Source: Paraburkholderia phytofirmans PsJN (GTDB lineage Bacteria > Pseudomonadota > Gammaproteobacteria > Burkholderiales > Burkholderiaceae). Taken from it: DNA of 64,000 nucleotides. Both the position numbers and the translations under genes were made by a program. The notes below the pieces were generated by a model. That model was not told where the DNA came from. It saw only the letters and a program-made list of their open reading frames with translations, and ran no database searches. Below are positions 55,454-64,000 of this stretch, in pieces; position 1 is the first letter of the stretch; the number at the start of each line of letters is the position of its first letter. Location: NCBI RefSeq assembly GCF_000020125.1, contig NC_010681.1, forward strand, positions 372,001 through 436,000, given 5' to 3'.

Positions 55454-56554
55454 ATGAGTGAAGGCAGTTTTGTGACGCCGTTTGCGGAGCGTTTCGGGGT
55501 GCGTGTGCCAGTCGTGCAGGCACCGATGGCGGGCGCGACGACGCCGGCAATGGTGGCCGCGGTATCGAATGCCGGCGGTCTCGGTTTTCTGGCGGGCGCG
55601 GCGCTCTCGCCCGAGAAGATCGCGAGCGAAGTCGCGGCGATTCGCGCGCTGACGGATCGTCCGTTCGGCGTGAATCTGTTCGTGCTCGAACCGGCCACGC
55701 CCGACGACGCGACCGTGCGTACCGCGCTCGAAGCCATCGATCCCTTGCGCCATGATCTCGGTTTGCCGCCGGGCGCTCCGCTTGCACGCTACGCGCCGGA
55801 TTTCCGCGCGCAACTGGACATGCTGATCGAATTGCGCGTGCCGCTGGCGAGCTTCACATTCGGCTTGCTTGCGGCCGACGACGTCGCCCGTTTGCACGCG
55901 AACGGCCTATATGTAATAGGCACCGCGACGCACGCCGCCGAAGGCGTGGCCTGGCGCGACGCGGGCGCCGATGCGATTGTCGCGCAAGGCGCGGAGGCCG
56001 GTGCGCATCGAGGCACATTCATCGGCGCATTCGAAGATGCGCTGGTCGGCACGCTCGCGCTCGTGCCGCAAGTCGTCGACGCGACCGGGCTGCCGGTGCT
56101 CGCCGCCGGCGGCATCATGGATGGACGCGGCATCGTCGCCGCGCTTGCGCTCGGCGCGCAAGCCGCGGTAATGGGCACCGCGTTTCTCACCTGTCACGAA
56201 AGCGCGATTCCACAGGCATGGAAAACCCGCGTGCGGTCCACCTCCGACACGTCGACTTCGGTCACGCGCGCGATCACCGGCCGCCATGCCCGCGGCATAC
56301 GCAATCCGTTGATGCAGCGGTTGAGCGAAGCGCCGCAGAAGATCGCGCCGTACCCGGTGCAAAACGCGTTGACGCAGGAGTTGCGGCAAACCGCGAGCCG
56401 CGCGGAAAACAGCGACTATCTCTCGCTATGGTCGGGCCAGGGCGCGCCTTTGGGCCGCGCCCGCCGCGAAGATATCGGAGCCGCCGAACTGATTGGCCAA
56501 CTCGAACACGAATGGCGCGAGGCGACCGCGCGCATCGCCGCGTTCAAATGCTGA
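55454..56554 (+). CDS. Nitronate monooxygenase (NMO/2-nitropropane dioxygenase family)
   Basis: FMN-dependent TIM-barrel enzyme oxidising alkyl nitronates such as propionate 3-nitronate. The 366-residue protein has PVVQAPMAGATTPAMVAAVSNAGG at the start, the FMN-binding AQGAEAGAHRGTF with the conserved histidine, VLAAGGIMDGRGI and ALGAQAAVMGTAFL. GGAAGGA lies upstream of the ATG. It is divergent from the dienelactone hydrolase gene across 252 bases. Confidence 0.92.
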   Translation: MSEGSFVTPFAERFGVRVPVVQAPMAGATTPAMVAAVSNAGGLGFLAGAALSPEKIASEVAAIRALTDRPFGVNLFVLEPATPDDATVRTALEAIDPLRHDLGLPPGAPLARYAPDFRAQLDMLIELRVPLASFTFGLLAADDVARLHANGLYVIGTATHAAEGVAWRDAGADAIVAQGAEAGAHRGTFIGAFEDALVGTLALVPQVVDATGLPVLAAGGIMDGRGIVAALALGAQAAVMGTAFLTCHESAIPQAWKTRVRSTSDTSTSVTRAITGRHARGIRNPLMQRLSEAPQKIAPYPVQNALTQELRQTASRAENSDYLSLWSGQGAPLGRARREDIGAAELIGQLEHEWREATARIAAFKC

Positions 56555-56977
56555 TTCAACACGATCCGGACGGCATCCGGACGTGCCTATTTTTCAAGCA
56601 TGAAGCCTATTCGGATGATTAACGGTTTAACACGCTAAAAGCTTTAGGCCGTGCTGTTAGACGAAAGCCTCACATAGCGGAAACCCGCATGGGCTGGTGC
56701 TTTCCAGTCACACTCTCCAGTCTGGATCGGCGCCTGTTGGATAAACGCTATTAGTGTTCATCCCACTTCCTCAAAAAAGCCCCACAAATTAATTTGATGG
56801 CCTACACTTGCGCGCAAGTACGGTTTGCCGCCTGCCACAAACAGTCCGGTAAGCGTGCTGGCCAAGTGCATGAACGATGCAACCGGCGTGGTCGTCCACG
56901 GGACTGAGCGACACGTGTTGGGGAAGCGGGGGCACAGGGCGATTACGTTGTTTTTGGGACCGAAACTGGAGACTTAC
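56555..56977. other. Intergenic region before the branched-chain amino acid binding protein gene
   Basis: About 420 bases without a gene. Around 56626..56662 CTAAAAGCTTTAG lies inside a larger imperfect inverted repeat (AACACG ... CGTGCTGTT). The rest is AT-richer near 56770..56810 and probably holds the promoter and a long leader for the binding protein gene. Confidence 0.4.
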
Positions 56978-58123
56978 ATGAACATCAAGATTCAAAAGCT
57001 GTTGCCGATCAGCGCTGCGGCGATGCTGTTCGCGACGTTGGCAACTTCGGCTGCAGCCGACACGGTCGTCAAGATCGGTCACGTTGCACCGCTGACTGGC
57101 GGTATCGCTCACCTGGGTAAAGACAACGAAAACGGCGCGCGCCTGGCAGTTGAAGAAATCAACGCCAAGGGCCTGACGATCGGTGGCCAGAAAATCACGC
57201 TGCAACTCGATGCGCAAGACGATGCAGCTGACCCGCGCACGGCAACTCAAGTCGCCCAGAAACTGGTCGACGACAAGGTCGTTGCAGTGGTTGGCCACTT
57301 GAATTCGGGCACGTCGATTCCGGCTTCGAAGATCTATAGCGATGCAGGCATCGTGCAGATCTCGCCGTCGGCAACGAACCCGGCCTACACGCAACAAGGT
57401 TTCAAGACGACGTACCGCGTCGTGGCGACCGATGCGCAACAAGGTCCGGCGCTGGCGAACTACGCAGCGAAGGGTCTGAAAGTGAAGAGCGTCGCGATCG
57501 TCGACGACTCGACCGCTTACGGCCAGGGCCTCGCAAACGAATTCGAAAAGACGGCGAAGTCGCTGGGCCTGAACGTGATGTCGCATGACGCGACGAACGA
57601 CAAGGCTGTCGATTTCCGCGCGATTCTGACGAAGATCAAGGGCGAAAACCCGGACGCGATCATGTACGGCGGCATGGACGCCACTGGCGGCCCGTTCGCC
57701 AAGCAAGCCAAGCAGCTCGGCCTGCGTGCGAAGGTGCTGGCAGGCGACGGCGTGTGTACCGACAAGCTGGCTGACCTGGCTGGCGACGCAACCGACAACA
57801 TCGTCTGCTCGGAAGCCGGTATGGCGCTCGAGAAGATGGCTGGCGGTTCGGCATTCCTCGCCAAGTATCAAAAGCGTTTCGGTCAGCCGATCCAGATCTA
57901 CGCTCCGTTCACGTATGACGCTGTGTACATCATCGTCGACGCTATGAAGCGTGCCAACTCGACCGATCCGGCGAAGATCCTGGCAGCAATGCCGAGCACG
58001 GATTACAAGGGTGTGATCGGCGAAACCACGTTCGACTCGAAGGGCGACCTTCAGCACGGCGTGATCTCGCTGTACAACTACAAGTCGGGCAAGAAGACGC
58101 TGCTCGACGTAGTGAAGATGTAA
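56978..58123 (+). CDS. Branched-chain amino acid ABC transporter substrate-binding protein
   Basis: A 381-residue periplasmic binding protein of the LivK/Peripla_BP_6 class. The signal peptide (about 1-26) ends SAAA before DTVVKIGHVAPLTGG. Typical segments are AVVGHLNSGTSIPAS, SPSATNPAYTQQG, VDDSTAYGQGLANEFEK and FTYDAVYIIVDAMK. TGGAGA precedes the ATG and a strong terminator follows, so it is an isolated binding protein without permease or ATPase genes nearby. Codon choice suggests high expression. Confidence 0.95.
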   Translation: MNIKIQKLLPISAAAMLFATLATSAAADTVVKIGHVAPLTGGIAHLGKDNENGARLAVEEINAKGLTIGGQKITLQLDAQDDAADPRTATQVAQKLVDDKVVAVVGHLNSGTSIPASKIYSDAGIVQISPSATNPAYTQQGFKTTYRVVATDAQQGPALANYAAKGLKVKSVAIVDDSTAYGQGLANEFEKTAKSLGLNVMSHDATNDKAVDFRAILTKIKGENPDAIMYGGMDATGGPFAKQAKQLGLRAKVLAGDGVCTDKLADLAGDATDNIVCSEAGMALEKMAGGSAFLAKYQKRFGQPIQIYAPFTYDAVYIIVDAMKRANSTDPAKILAAMPSTDYKGVIGETTFDSKGDLQHGVISLYNYKSGKKTLLDVVKM

Positions 58124-58173
58124 AAATCGTGTGACCGAAGGCGGCGTGTTGTCTGTCTTCGGTTGCATGGTTT

Positions 58174-58209
58174 AAAAGCACGCGCGCCGCAAGGTCCGCG
58201 TGCTTTTTT
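58174..58209 (+). terminator. Terminator of the amino acid binding protein gene
   Basis: AAAAGCACGCG and CGCGTGCTTTT pair around a short GC-rich loop and are followed by TT, about 50 bases after the stop codon and just before the next gene. Confidence 0.9.
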
Positions 58210-58255
58210 GTTTGCGGATCTTTTTTGCGGATTGCCATTGTTCGGAGAGACTGCC

Positions 58256-59272
58256 GTGACCTCTGTGCCCCGTTCGTTCGACGACGCATGGCGCCGCTGG
58301 ATCGCTGAAAATCTGCTGCTCGATGCACCGTCATCCGCGTTGCAGGGTGCGCTGGTTGGTCACGGTTTCGACGCGGCCGACGCCACGCGAGAAATCGACG
58401 CGGCGCTCGCGAGTCCTTATTTTCACGGTGCAACGCGTCTGCGCAATCGTTTGCGTAAGCGCGAATGGATTTTGTCGGTGTATGGCGAGCTTAATCGTAT
58501 GCGCGCGGCGAGCGATGTGATTGAACGGCGCGAACGCTTATCGCGCTACGCGTTCTTTGAGCAGTACTACTTTCAGAACCGGCCGGTGATCATCACCGGC
58601 GCATTCGATTTCTGGCCTGCGCGTTCGCTGTGGAGTTGGGACTACCTTCGCGAGCGGTGCGGCGAGCGTGAAGTGGAAGTGCAGTTCGGCCGCGAATCGG
58701 ACGCGAATTACGAAATCAATCAGCCCAAGCTCCGGCGCACCATGCGCTTTGCCGACTATGTCGATCTCGTCGAGCAGAGCGGGCCGACTAACGATTTCTA
58801 CATGACGGCCAATAACACCTCGCACAATCGCGCGGCGCTCGCGGCGTTATGGTCCGACGTGCCGCCGATCGACGAATATCTCGACGCCTCATCGCCCGAC
58901 ACCGGTTTCTTCTGGATGGGACCGGCTGGAACAAAGACGCCTTTTCACCACGACCTGACCAACAACTTCATGGCGCAGGTGATTGGCCGCAAACAGATCA
59001 AACTCGTGCCGCTGTCGGACACGCCGTTTATGGCGAACCATCTGCATTGCTATTCGCAAGTGGACGGCGCGGCGATCGACTACGACAGCTTCCCGTCGAT
59101 GCGGCAAGCGCAGTTGATCGAATGCACGCTCGCGCCCGGCGAATTGCTGTTTCTGCCGATAGGCTGGTGGCATTACGTGGAAGGACTCGACGCGTCGGTG
59201 ACGATGACGTTCACCAACTTTCTGCGTAGTAACGAGTTCTCGCGTCACTACGATACGTATCACGAACTGTGA
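58256..59272 (+). CDS. Cupin-like/JmjC-fold oxygenase family protein
   Basis: A 338-residue protein. Residues about 115-330 form a cupin-like (JmjC-type) domain with the Fe-binding pattern H-x-D in TPFHHDLTNNF and the second histidine in GWWHYVEGLD. In this fold such enzymes use 2-oxoglutarate to hydroxylate proteins or small molecules. The N-terminal 110 residues have helices with no recognised domain. The GTG start at 58256 is supported by GGAGAGA eight bases upstream; the ATG at 58163 falls inside the preceding terminator. No partner gene is evident. Confidence 0.82.
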   Translation: MTSVPRSFDDAWRRWIAENLLLDAPSSALQGALVGHGFDAADATREIDAALASPYFHGATRLRNRLRKREWILSVYGELNRMRAASDVIERRERLSRYAFFEQYYFQNRPVIITGAFDFWPARSLWSWDYLRERCGEREVEVQFGRESDANYEINQPKLRRTMRFADYVDLVEQSGPTNDFYMTANNTSHNRAALAALWSDVPPIDEYLDASSPDTGFFWMGPAGTKTPFHHDLTNNFMAQVIGRKQIKLVPLSDTPFMANHLHCYSQVDGAAIDYDSFPSMRQAQLIECTLAPGELLFLPIGWWHYVEGLDASVTMTFTNFLRSNEFSRHYDTYHEL

Positions 59273-59342
59273 CGCGCGGATGAGGCGAGCGCGGTTCGTC
59301 GGCGCTGCGTGGTTGGAGGATGACTCGCGCAGCCAGACGCGC

Positions 59343-59405
59343 CGATAAAAAAACAGCGAGCCGGTTGCCCGGTTCGCCGCCCCCCTTGGACGCCTGTTTT
59401 TATCG
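59343..59405. terminator. Bidirectional terminator between convergent genes
   Basis: GCGAGCCGG and CCGGTTCGC pair around TTGC (one G-U pair), and outer CGATAAAAA(AA)CAG and CTGTTTTTATCG flank it. The A- and T-runs lie on both sides, so it can end both the plus-strand JmjC-like gene and the minus-strand repeat lipoprotein gene. Confidence 0.8.
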
Positions 59406-59436
59406 CGTCGTTATGTGCAGTCGTTGTTCTTGTTCG

Positions 59437-60873
59437 TCACTTCTTTGAAGCGATGCTGCCGAGACCGCCGAGCAAGCCGCCGCCGGTCGTGCCGCCGGCG
59501 GACGTTGCCGCGCCGCTCAAGGTGCCGGTGACGGTGCTCAACAGGCCGGTGATCGGCGCGAGCGGGTTGCTGGTTCCGCCGCCGTTACCCGATCCCGTGG
59601 CCGAGCCCAGCGCGCCGGTCAGCGTCGACACGACCGAGGTCACCGGCGCGAGCGGATTGCCGCCGCTGCCCGTCGCGCCGCTCAATGCGCCCGTGACCGA
59701 GCTCACGACGCCGGTGAGCGGCGCAAGCGGACTGCCCGAACCCGCTCCGCCGAGACCGCCGGTCAAGGTGGTGACCACATTGGTCAACGGCGCGAGTGGG
59801 CCACCGGCGCCGGTGCCGCCCGTCAGGCCGCCGCTCAAGGTGCCGGGCAGCGCGGTGAGAATGCTGGTCAACGGCGCGAGCGGCGAGCCCGTGCCGCCGC
59901 TGCCCGGATTCAGAATGCCTGTGATGCCGCCGAGCGGATTGCCGCTACCGGCGCCGCCCGCCGTCAGCAGGCCGCCTGCGGACGTGACCGTATCGCCGAG
60001 CTTGGTGACGACGTTGCCGAGATTCTCACCGATCGGATTGCCGGTCGCGCCGCTGAGTTTGCCGCCGGCGCTATCGAGGCCATGGCCGACCGTCGAGAGC
60101 AGGCCGTTCAGGGGCGCGCCGAGACCGGTCGTGTCGCCGACGGTTTGCGTCGTCTGCGCGAGCGTGCTCGTGATCGGCGTGATCGCGGTGCTGACGGTCT
60201 GCGTGACTTGCTGGATCGGGCCGTTGGTCAACTGCGAGCCGAGTTGCGTACCCAGGCCGCTGACGGCGTTGCCCACCGTCGAGACCGCGCTGCCCAGCGG
60301 TGTCGTCAACGGACTGAGCGGCGCGGTAGGTCCGCTGCCGAGACTCGTCACGAGTTGGCCGGCGCTGTTGACGGACTGGCCGGCGTTGTAGACCAGGTTG
60401 CCGCTGCTGGCGAGCGTCGTGCCGAGTGGATCGGTGGAATTGCCCAACTGGCCCAGGCCGTTCGCCACGCCTGTGCCGACCGCGGTCACGCCGCTGCCGA
60501 GATTCGACACGACATTGCCGAGCGCCGTGGTGGTCGCCGGATTCGCGCCGGGAATCGGCGTGAGGCCGATCTGGCTGCCCACGGCGGAGACGGTTTGGCC
60601 GACGGCGCTGACGACGTTGCCGCTGTTTTGCACGACGACGCCGACGGGGTTGGCGCTGGTGGGCGTCGGAGTGGGCGTGGGTGTCGGTGTCGGCGTTGGT
60701 GTGGGAGTCGGCGTCGGCGTAGGTGTGGGCGTAGGCGTCGGTGTGGGAGTCGGCGTGCCGCCGCCCGCTCCGCTCCCCACGCCTGGCCTGTTCAGGGTGC
60801 TTCCGCATCCCGTCAGGACGATCATCGACGTGACGCACATGGCGATCGCCGTCAGTTTGAATTTGCGATTCAT
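59437..60873 (-). CDS. Low-complexity repeat lipoprotein (collagen-like triple-helix annotated type)
   Basis: A 478-residue lipoprotein with signal peptide and lipobox LTGC (C23). After a Gly-rich linker comes a (TP)n segment of about 16 units (residues about 40-72), then a long region rich in Gly, Ser, Thr and Leu. The C-terminal half has at least five modules of about 25-30 residues, each opening with PLAPLT or PLAPVT and continuing with short hydrophobic and TG-rich segments. In Burkholderia such proteins are often labelled collagen-like, but true Gly-X-Y repeats are not obvious here. It is probably an outer-membrane surface lipoprotein. The ribosome site GGGGGAG fixes the start. Confidence 0.85.
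   Translation of the reverse strand: MNRKFKLTAIAMCVTSMIVLTGCGSTLNRPGVGSGAGGGTPTPTPTPTPTPTPTPTPTPTPTPTPTPTPTPTSANPVGVVVQNSGNVVSAVGQTVSAVGSQIGLTPIPGANPATTTALGNVVSNLGSGVTAVGTGVANGLGQLGNSTDPLGTTLASSGNLVYNAGQSVNSAGQLVTSLGSGPTAPLSPLTTPLGSAVSTVGNAVSGLGTQLGSQLTNGPIQQVTQTVSTAITPITSTLAQTTQTVGDTTGLGAPLNGLLSTVGHGLDSAGGKLSGATGNPIGENLGNVVTKLGDTVTSAGGLLTAGGAGSGNPLGGITGILNPGSGGTGSPLAPLTSILTALPGTLSGGLTGGTGAGGPLAPLTNVVTTLTGGLGGAGSGSPLAPLTGVVSSVTGALSGATGSGGNPLAPVTSVVSTLTGALGSATGSGNGGGTSNPLAPITGLLSTVTGTLSGAATSAGGTTGGGLLGGLGSIASKK
60659..60757. repeat. Tandem hexamer repeat encoding the Thr-Pro segment
   Basis: About 16 tandem copies of GTNGGN on plus, encoding (TP)n on the minus strand. Third-position variation is present, so the array is imperfect. 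Slippage or recombination could change the number of units without shifting the frame. Confidence 0.85.
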
Positions 60874-61132
60874 GGTCTGCTCCCCCGTAGTTTGGTCATT
60901 GCTTGGGGGAACTAACTGCAAGGCCTATGCCATTTCTTTCTGACTGGCCATTGCGGGCGATAAACGTATATGAATCAATGTGTTGGCGGCATGGGAGCCG
61001 CAGGCGGCCATGCTTCGTTCAACCGATGTTTCGCGGAACATCTCAGCGCGCAGCCCACGCGTAACGTAACGCGAGTCGAGCGCGTTTCGTATGCCCGCCA
61101 CACGCGGTACGCTTTAGCGGCGCGCTTTCGCC

Positions 61133-62344
61133 TCAGATCTTCAAACGCCGCAGAATCTTCGGACCGACCAGCGCGATCAACGCGGAACAGAGCGCCACCA
61201 CCGACAACCCGATCGGCAAACTGGTCACCTGGGTCACCGCGCCGATGATCACCGGCCCGAGCAGCAGCCCGAAGTACGCCAACCCGGCAACGTGCGCGAG
61301 TCCTTCCGCCGGATGAATGCCTTTGACGCTCGCCGCCGCCGCGAATAGCACGGGCATCATGTTCGCGAGCCCAAGACCCATCAGCGTGAAGCCGATTAGC
61401 GCCGCAACCGCATTCGGCAGCAGCAGCGCGCCGACCATCCCGACGCAGGCGAGCGCCGCGCTTGCCATCACCAGTTGCGGTGCGCCGAAGCGGGCGCGCA
61501 CGGCGTCGCCGCCGAAGCGCGCGGCCGCCATGCCGCCCGAGAACGCCGCGTAGGCCGCGCTCGCGAGCGCGGGCGTGGCGAGCACGACGTCGCGCATATA
61601 GACAGTGGCCCAGTCGTACATCGCGCCTTCGGCGATTAGCGCCACCAGCGCCATTGCACCGAGCGCCCACAACGCCGGCGAGCGCCAGCGATTCGCGCGC
61701 GGCGTGGCGGAGTCGGGATGATCGGCATGCGGCACGTGCGGCAGCACGGAAGGACAGGCGGCGATCAGCACGAGTGCGCTGACCGCGGCAGCCAGCGCGA
61801 GATGCACCGCCGGCGCCATGCCGCGCGACAGCAGCGCCCCGCCGACCGCCGCACCGAACATCCCGCCGACGCTGAACATGCCGTGCAACGACGACATGAT
61901 CGGCTTGCCGAGCGCTTTCTCAACGGCGCTCGCCTCGGCGTTCATCGCGACATCCAGAGTGGCCATGCCGGCGCCGAAGGTGGCCAGCACCACCAGCAGC
62001 ATCCAGTATGCGGGCACGACCAGAATCAGCGCCGCGCATACCGCCATCACGAGGCCGCCGGCGAGGCAGGCGCGACGCGTGCCGACCCGCGCGATCCATG
62101 AAGCATTGGCCGCCATCGCGCCGATCGAGCCGCCGGCGACAGCCAGCAACGCGAATGAGAGCAGCGCCGCGTTCAGATGAAAACGGTCACGCACCGTCGG
62201 CACGTGCACGCCCCAGGACGCGTACATCATGCCGGCAATGAAGAACACCGCCATCGTGGCGATACGGGCTCGCTGCCGGGCGGCATCGGAGAGGTCGCGG
62301 TGAGCGGCGGGAAGAGCGGCGAATTCGGAGGAGCGGTCTGACAC
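61133..62344 (-). CDS. MFS transporter (YbjJ-like)
   Basis: A 403-residue transporter with about 12 hydrophobic helices. It opens RARIATMAVFFIAGMMYASWGVHVPTVRDRF, the YbjJ-type beginning, and has the loop motif IARVGTRRACL and a central RANRWRSPALW linker. Substrate unknown. I use the GTG at 62344 (MSDRSSEFAAL); the frame is open about 34 codons further upstream to an ATG at 62446, and the ribosome sites are weak for both choices. Confidence 0.85.
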   Translation of the reverse strand: MSDRSSEFAALPAAHRDLSDAARQRARIATMAVFFIAGMMYASWGVHVPTVRDRFHLNAALLSFALLAVAGGSIGAMAANASWIARVGTRRACLAGGLVMAVCAALILVVPAYWMLLVVLATFGAGMATLDVAMNAEASAVEKALGKPIMSSLHGMFSVGGMFGAAVGGALLSRGMAPAVHLALAAAVSALVLIAACPSVLPHVPHADHPDSATPRANRWRSPALWALGAMALVALIAEGAMYDWATVYMRDVVLATPALASAAYAAFSGGMAAARFGGDAVRARFGAPQLVMASAALACVGMVGALLLPNAVAALIGFTLMGLGLANMMPVLFAAAASVKGIHPAEGLAHVAGLAYFGLLLGPVIIGAVTQVTSLPIGLSVVALCSALIALVGPKILRRLKI

Positions 62345-62536
62345 GGAAATCTCGAGGAGGGGTGAACGCGTGAGAAAGCGCGTTGAAAGCGAATTTCCGA
62401 TTCTAACGAAGCATGCTGTCTTATGCTTGGAAGGCGGAATCCGCATATTGGCGATTATTCAGTTCGGAGGCGCCGGCGTTATGCGGTCTGCTTACCGGCA
62501 TGGTGGTTGGCCGCTTATCTATCGAGGAACGCTCTC

Positions 62537-63199
62537 TTGAATATTCCCGCTCACGCTCCGCTGCACCTGCTGCATACCGCGGCTGTCGGCACGCTCGCCA
62601 CTCATGCGCGCCAGCCGGAAGGTTTCCCTTATCCGTCCGTGCTGCCGTTCGCGCCGGACTTGCAGCATCGTCCGACGATCCTCGTGAGCCGGCTCGCCGA
62701 GCATACCCATAACCTGCACGCCGACCCGCGCGCGGGTTTTCTGGCCGTCGACGCCCCCGACGGCGACGTGCTGAGCGGCCAGCGCGTCACCTTGCTCGGC
62801 ACCTTCGAGCCGGTCGACTCGACGCCCGAGGTGGTGCAACGTTATCTGCGCTATCACCCCGACGCGGAGCGCTATCTCGTACTTGGCGACTTCACTTTCT
62901 GGACGATGAGGCTCGAGCGGCTGCGTTATATCGGCGGTTTCGGCGCGATGGGGTGGCTTGCCGGCGATGAACTCGATCCACTGCCGCCACTCGGTTTCGA
63001 TGAAGAGAACGGGTTGATCGCGCAATTCCCCACTCAGTCCGGCGGTAAGGACGGGTTTCAACTGCTCGGCGTCGATCGATATGGCGTGGATCTGAAACTG
63101 AACGGCGCGCGCAGCCGTTTTCCCTTCGACGATGCCAAGCCCAATACTGAAACCTTGCGCGCGGCGCTTGAAGATTGCATGCAGCGCTACATGAATTAG
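62537..63199 (+). CDS. HugZ-like FMN-binding split-barrel protein
   Basis: A 220-residue protein of the pyridoxamine 5'-phosphate oxidase/HugZ group, which binds FMN or heme; relatives degrade heme to biliverdin. The split barrel covers about 1-140 (TLATHARQPEGFPYPSVLPF, ILVSRLAEHTHNL, RVTLLGTFEPVD) and the C-terminal domain carries DGFQLLGVDRYGVDL, like the DUF2470 region. The start is probably a TTG at 62537 with GAGGAA eight bases upstream; the ATG at 62423 adds an arginine-rich leader without family similarity. No heme-uptake genes are nearby. Confidence 0.82.
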   Translation: MNIPAHAPLHLLHTAAVGTLATHARQPEGFPYPSVLPFAPDLQHRPTILVSRLAEHTHNLHADPRAGFLAVDAPDGDVLSGQRVTLLGTFEPVDSTPEVVQRYLRYHPDAERYLVLGDFTFWTMRLERLRYIGGFGAMGWLAGDELDPLPPLGFDEENGLIAQFPTQSGGKDGFQLLGVDRYGVDLKLNGARSRFPFDDAKPNTETLRAALEDCMQRYMN

Positions 63200-63597
63200 A
63201 TTTTTTACCGATGTTCAGGGAAACCACTCATGCGTAATAACAGCGCAGGCGGTCTATCGCAATATGTTACGACCTTTCATACTCAAGCTCTCATGGCATG
63301 AAATGTTGGCGTCGAATCCAGATCTTAAATTTCATTTTTTGATAGTTAATCCCGTAATTACTGATGCCAGCTGCGTTTTTTCAGCAGAACGCGAAATCAG
63401 CTATTTGAAAGGGAGTGATGCAGCGCCATGGCGGCTGGAAATTTTTTGAAACGAATTCGGATTAATTTTGCGCGCCCGCTTCTGTAATCTTTCTATTTTG
63501 TGTTAATCTCGCCATCAAATTCCGAGGCACGATCCATCTTCAAAGGGCAAGCCGGCTTAAGACTGGCAGTCATTTATCCAAACCACAAAGGGAACCT
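63200..63597. other. AT-rich intergenic region upstream of the H-NS family gene
   Basis: About 400 bases clearly lower in GC than the genes around it, with runs such as TTTTTGATAG and GGATTAATTTTGCG. It contains no convincing gene. H-NS proteins bind AT-rich DNA, so self-regulation through this region is plausible but not shown. No single promoter can be fixed from sequence. Confidence 0.45.
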
Positions 63598-63900
63598 ATG
63601 TCTTCCTACAAGGAACTACTCGCCCAGCGCGAGAAGCTCGAAAAGCAGATCGAAGAAGCGAAGTCGCGCGAATACGCTGAAGTGTTGAATGAAATCAAGC
63701 AGAAAATGACTGACTACGGCATTTCTCTGTCAGAACTCGGTGGCGGTCGCGCCGCCAAGGGTGCTAAAGCCGCGCGTCCGCGCGCAGGTGTCGCACCGAA
63801 GTATCGCGACCCGGATAGCGGCAGCACGTGGTCTGGCCGTGGCAAGCCGCCGCGCTGGATCGCAGGTCTGGATCGCGAGAAGTTTCTGATCGAGAAGTAA
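63598..63900 (+). CDS. H-NS family nucleoid protein
   Basis: A 100-residue protein. The N-terminal coiled coil (about 5-50, KLEKQIEEAKSREYAEVLNEIKQKM) drives oligomerisation; after a basic Ala-rich linker the C-terminal domain carries the H-NS DNA-binding core TWSGRGKPPRWI (77-88). Such proteins silence AT-rich, often acquired, genes. A GGGAA precedes the ATG, with nothing but AT-rich DNA upstream. The length is short for H-NS (usually about 130), as in many Burkholderia copies. Confidence 0.95.
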   Translation: MSSYKELLAQREKLEKQIEEAKSREYAEVLNEIKQKMTDYGISLSELGGGRAAKGAKAARPRAGVAPKYRDPDSGSTWSGRGKPPRWIAGLDREKFLIEK

Positions 63901-64000
63901 TGCTTTGGCCAGCAGCTTTTTGCTCGCGGCTTTTGCGGCCGTTTTTGTCAGCAACTAATGCTTCTGGTCATCAAGTCATACGAATAGCTTCAATCAGATG

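Noticed and set aside
63264..63449. 61-residue frame MLRPFILKL upstream of the H-NS gene
   Set aside because: No good ribosome site and no domain; the AT-rich region produces such frames easily.

Overview
The window is GC-rich (runs of GC/CG codons, AT-rich only in a few gaps) and reads as a chromosomal segment of a Burkholderia-type betaproteobacterium, most like Paraburkholderia. The reasons are the housekeeping order hslV-dksA-(CobW GTPase)-rlmI-xerC-DUF484-dapF-lpxL-metK, a DksA lacking the full zinc-finger cysteines, many small Burkholderiales-type proteins (DUF3185, HiPIP, H-NS family) and an abundance of transport genes. This assignment is inferred from proteins and gene order, not from a database search. 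I see no rRNA, tRNA, CRISPR array, prophage or intact insertion sequence.

Layout. 1-9.3 kb: housekeeping genes, nearly all on the minus strand (hslV start, dksA, CobW-type GTPase, rlmI, xerC, DUF484 gene, dapF, lpxL), then metK on plus behind a promoter and a long structured leader. 9.4-14.4 kb: PhyH oxygenase, DUF3185 protein, aldo-keto reductase, a 61-residue membrane protein and an MFS exporter. 14.5-20.6 kb: a complete RND efflux operon (permease, membrane fusion protein, outer-membrane lipoprotein). 21-24.3 kb: a small conserved gene, SrkA-type kinase and an exported transglutaminase-like protein. 24.4-32.1 kb: a molybdenum hydroxylase operon (coxS-L-M, MoxR ATPase, coxE, coxG, xdhC) whose large subunit has the form II AYRGAGR motif and whose gene order is also the form II order. 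32.1-33.6 kb: an orphan antibacterial effector/immunity-like pair (Tlde1-type L,D-transpeptidase-fold protein plus a periplasmic partner in a GTGA overlap), flanked by AT-richer gaps with long palindromes. 33.6-38 kb: amino acid permease, a two-component system with a soluble kinase, and ferredoxin-NADP reductase. 38.7-46.2 kb: a sugar ABC transporter (YtfQ/R/T-YjfF type), its LacI-type regulator and an aldose 1-epimerase, sharing three copies of an AT-rich operator-like motif. 46.3-63.9 kb: single genes and small units, including an EEP-family hydrolase, an AAA ATPase, a FAD oxidoreductase, HiPIP, an MHS-type transporter, amidase, dienelactone hydrolase, nitronate monooxygenase, a branched-chain amino acid binding protein, a cupin/JmjC-like protein, a low-complexity repeat lipoprotein, a second MFS transporter, a HugZ-like protein and an H-NS family protein.

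How the parts work together. The cox operon encodes the three catalytic subunits plus the maturation set (MoxR/CoxE, CoxG, XdhC) needed to build a Mo enzyme. The sugar cluster forms a self-contained import, epimerisation and control unit. The RND operon is self-sufficient tripartite efflux. The most interesting items are the effector/immunity-like pair, the metK leader RNA, the operator-like motifs and paired hairpins of the sugar cluster, and the repeat lipoprotein.
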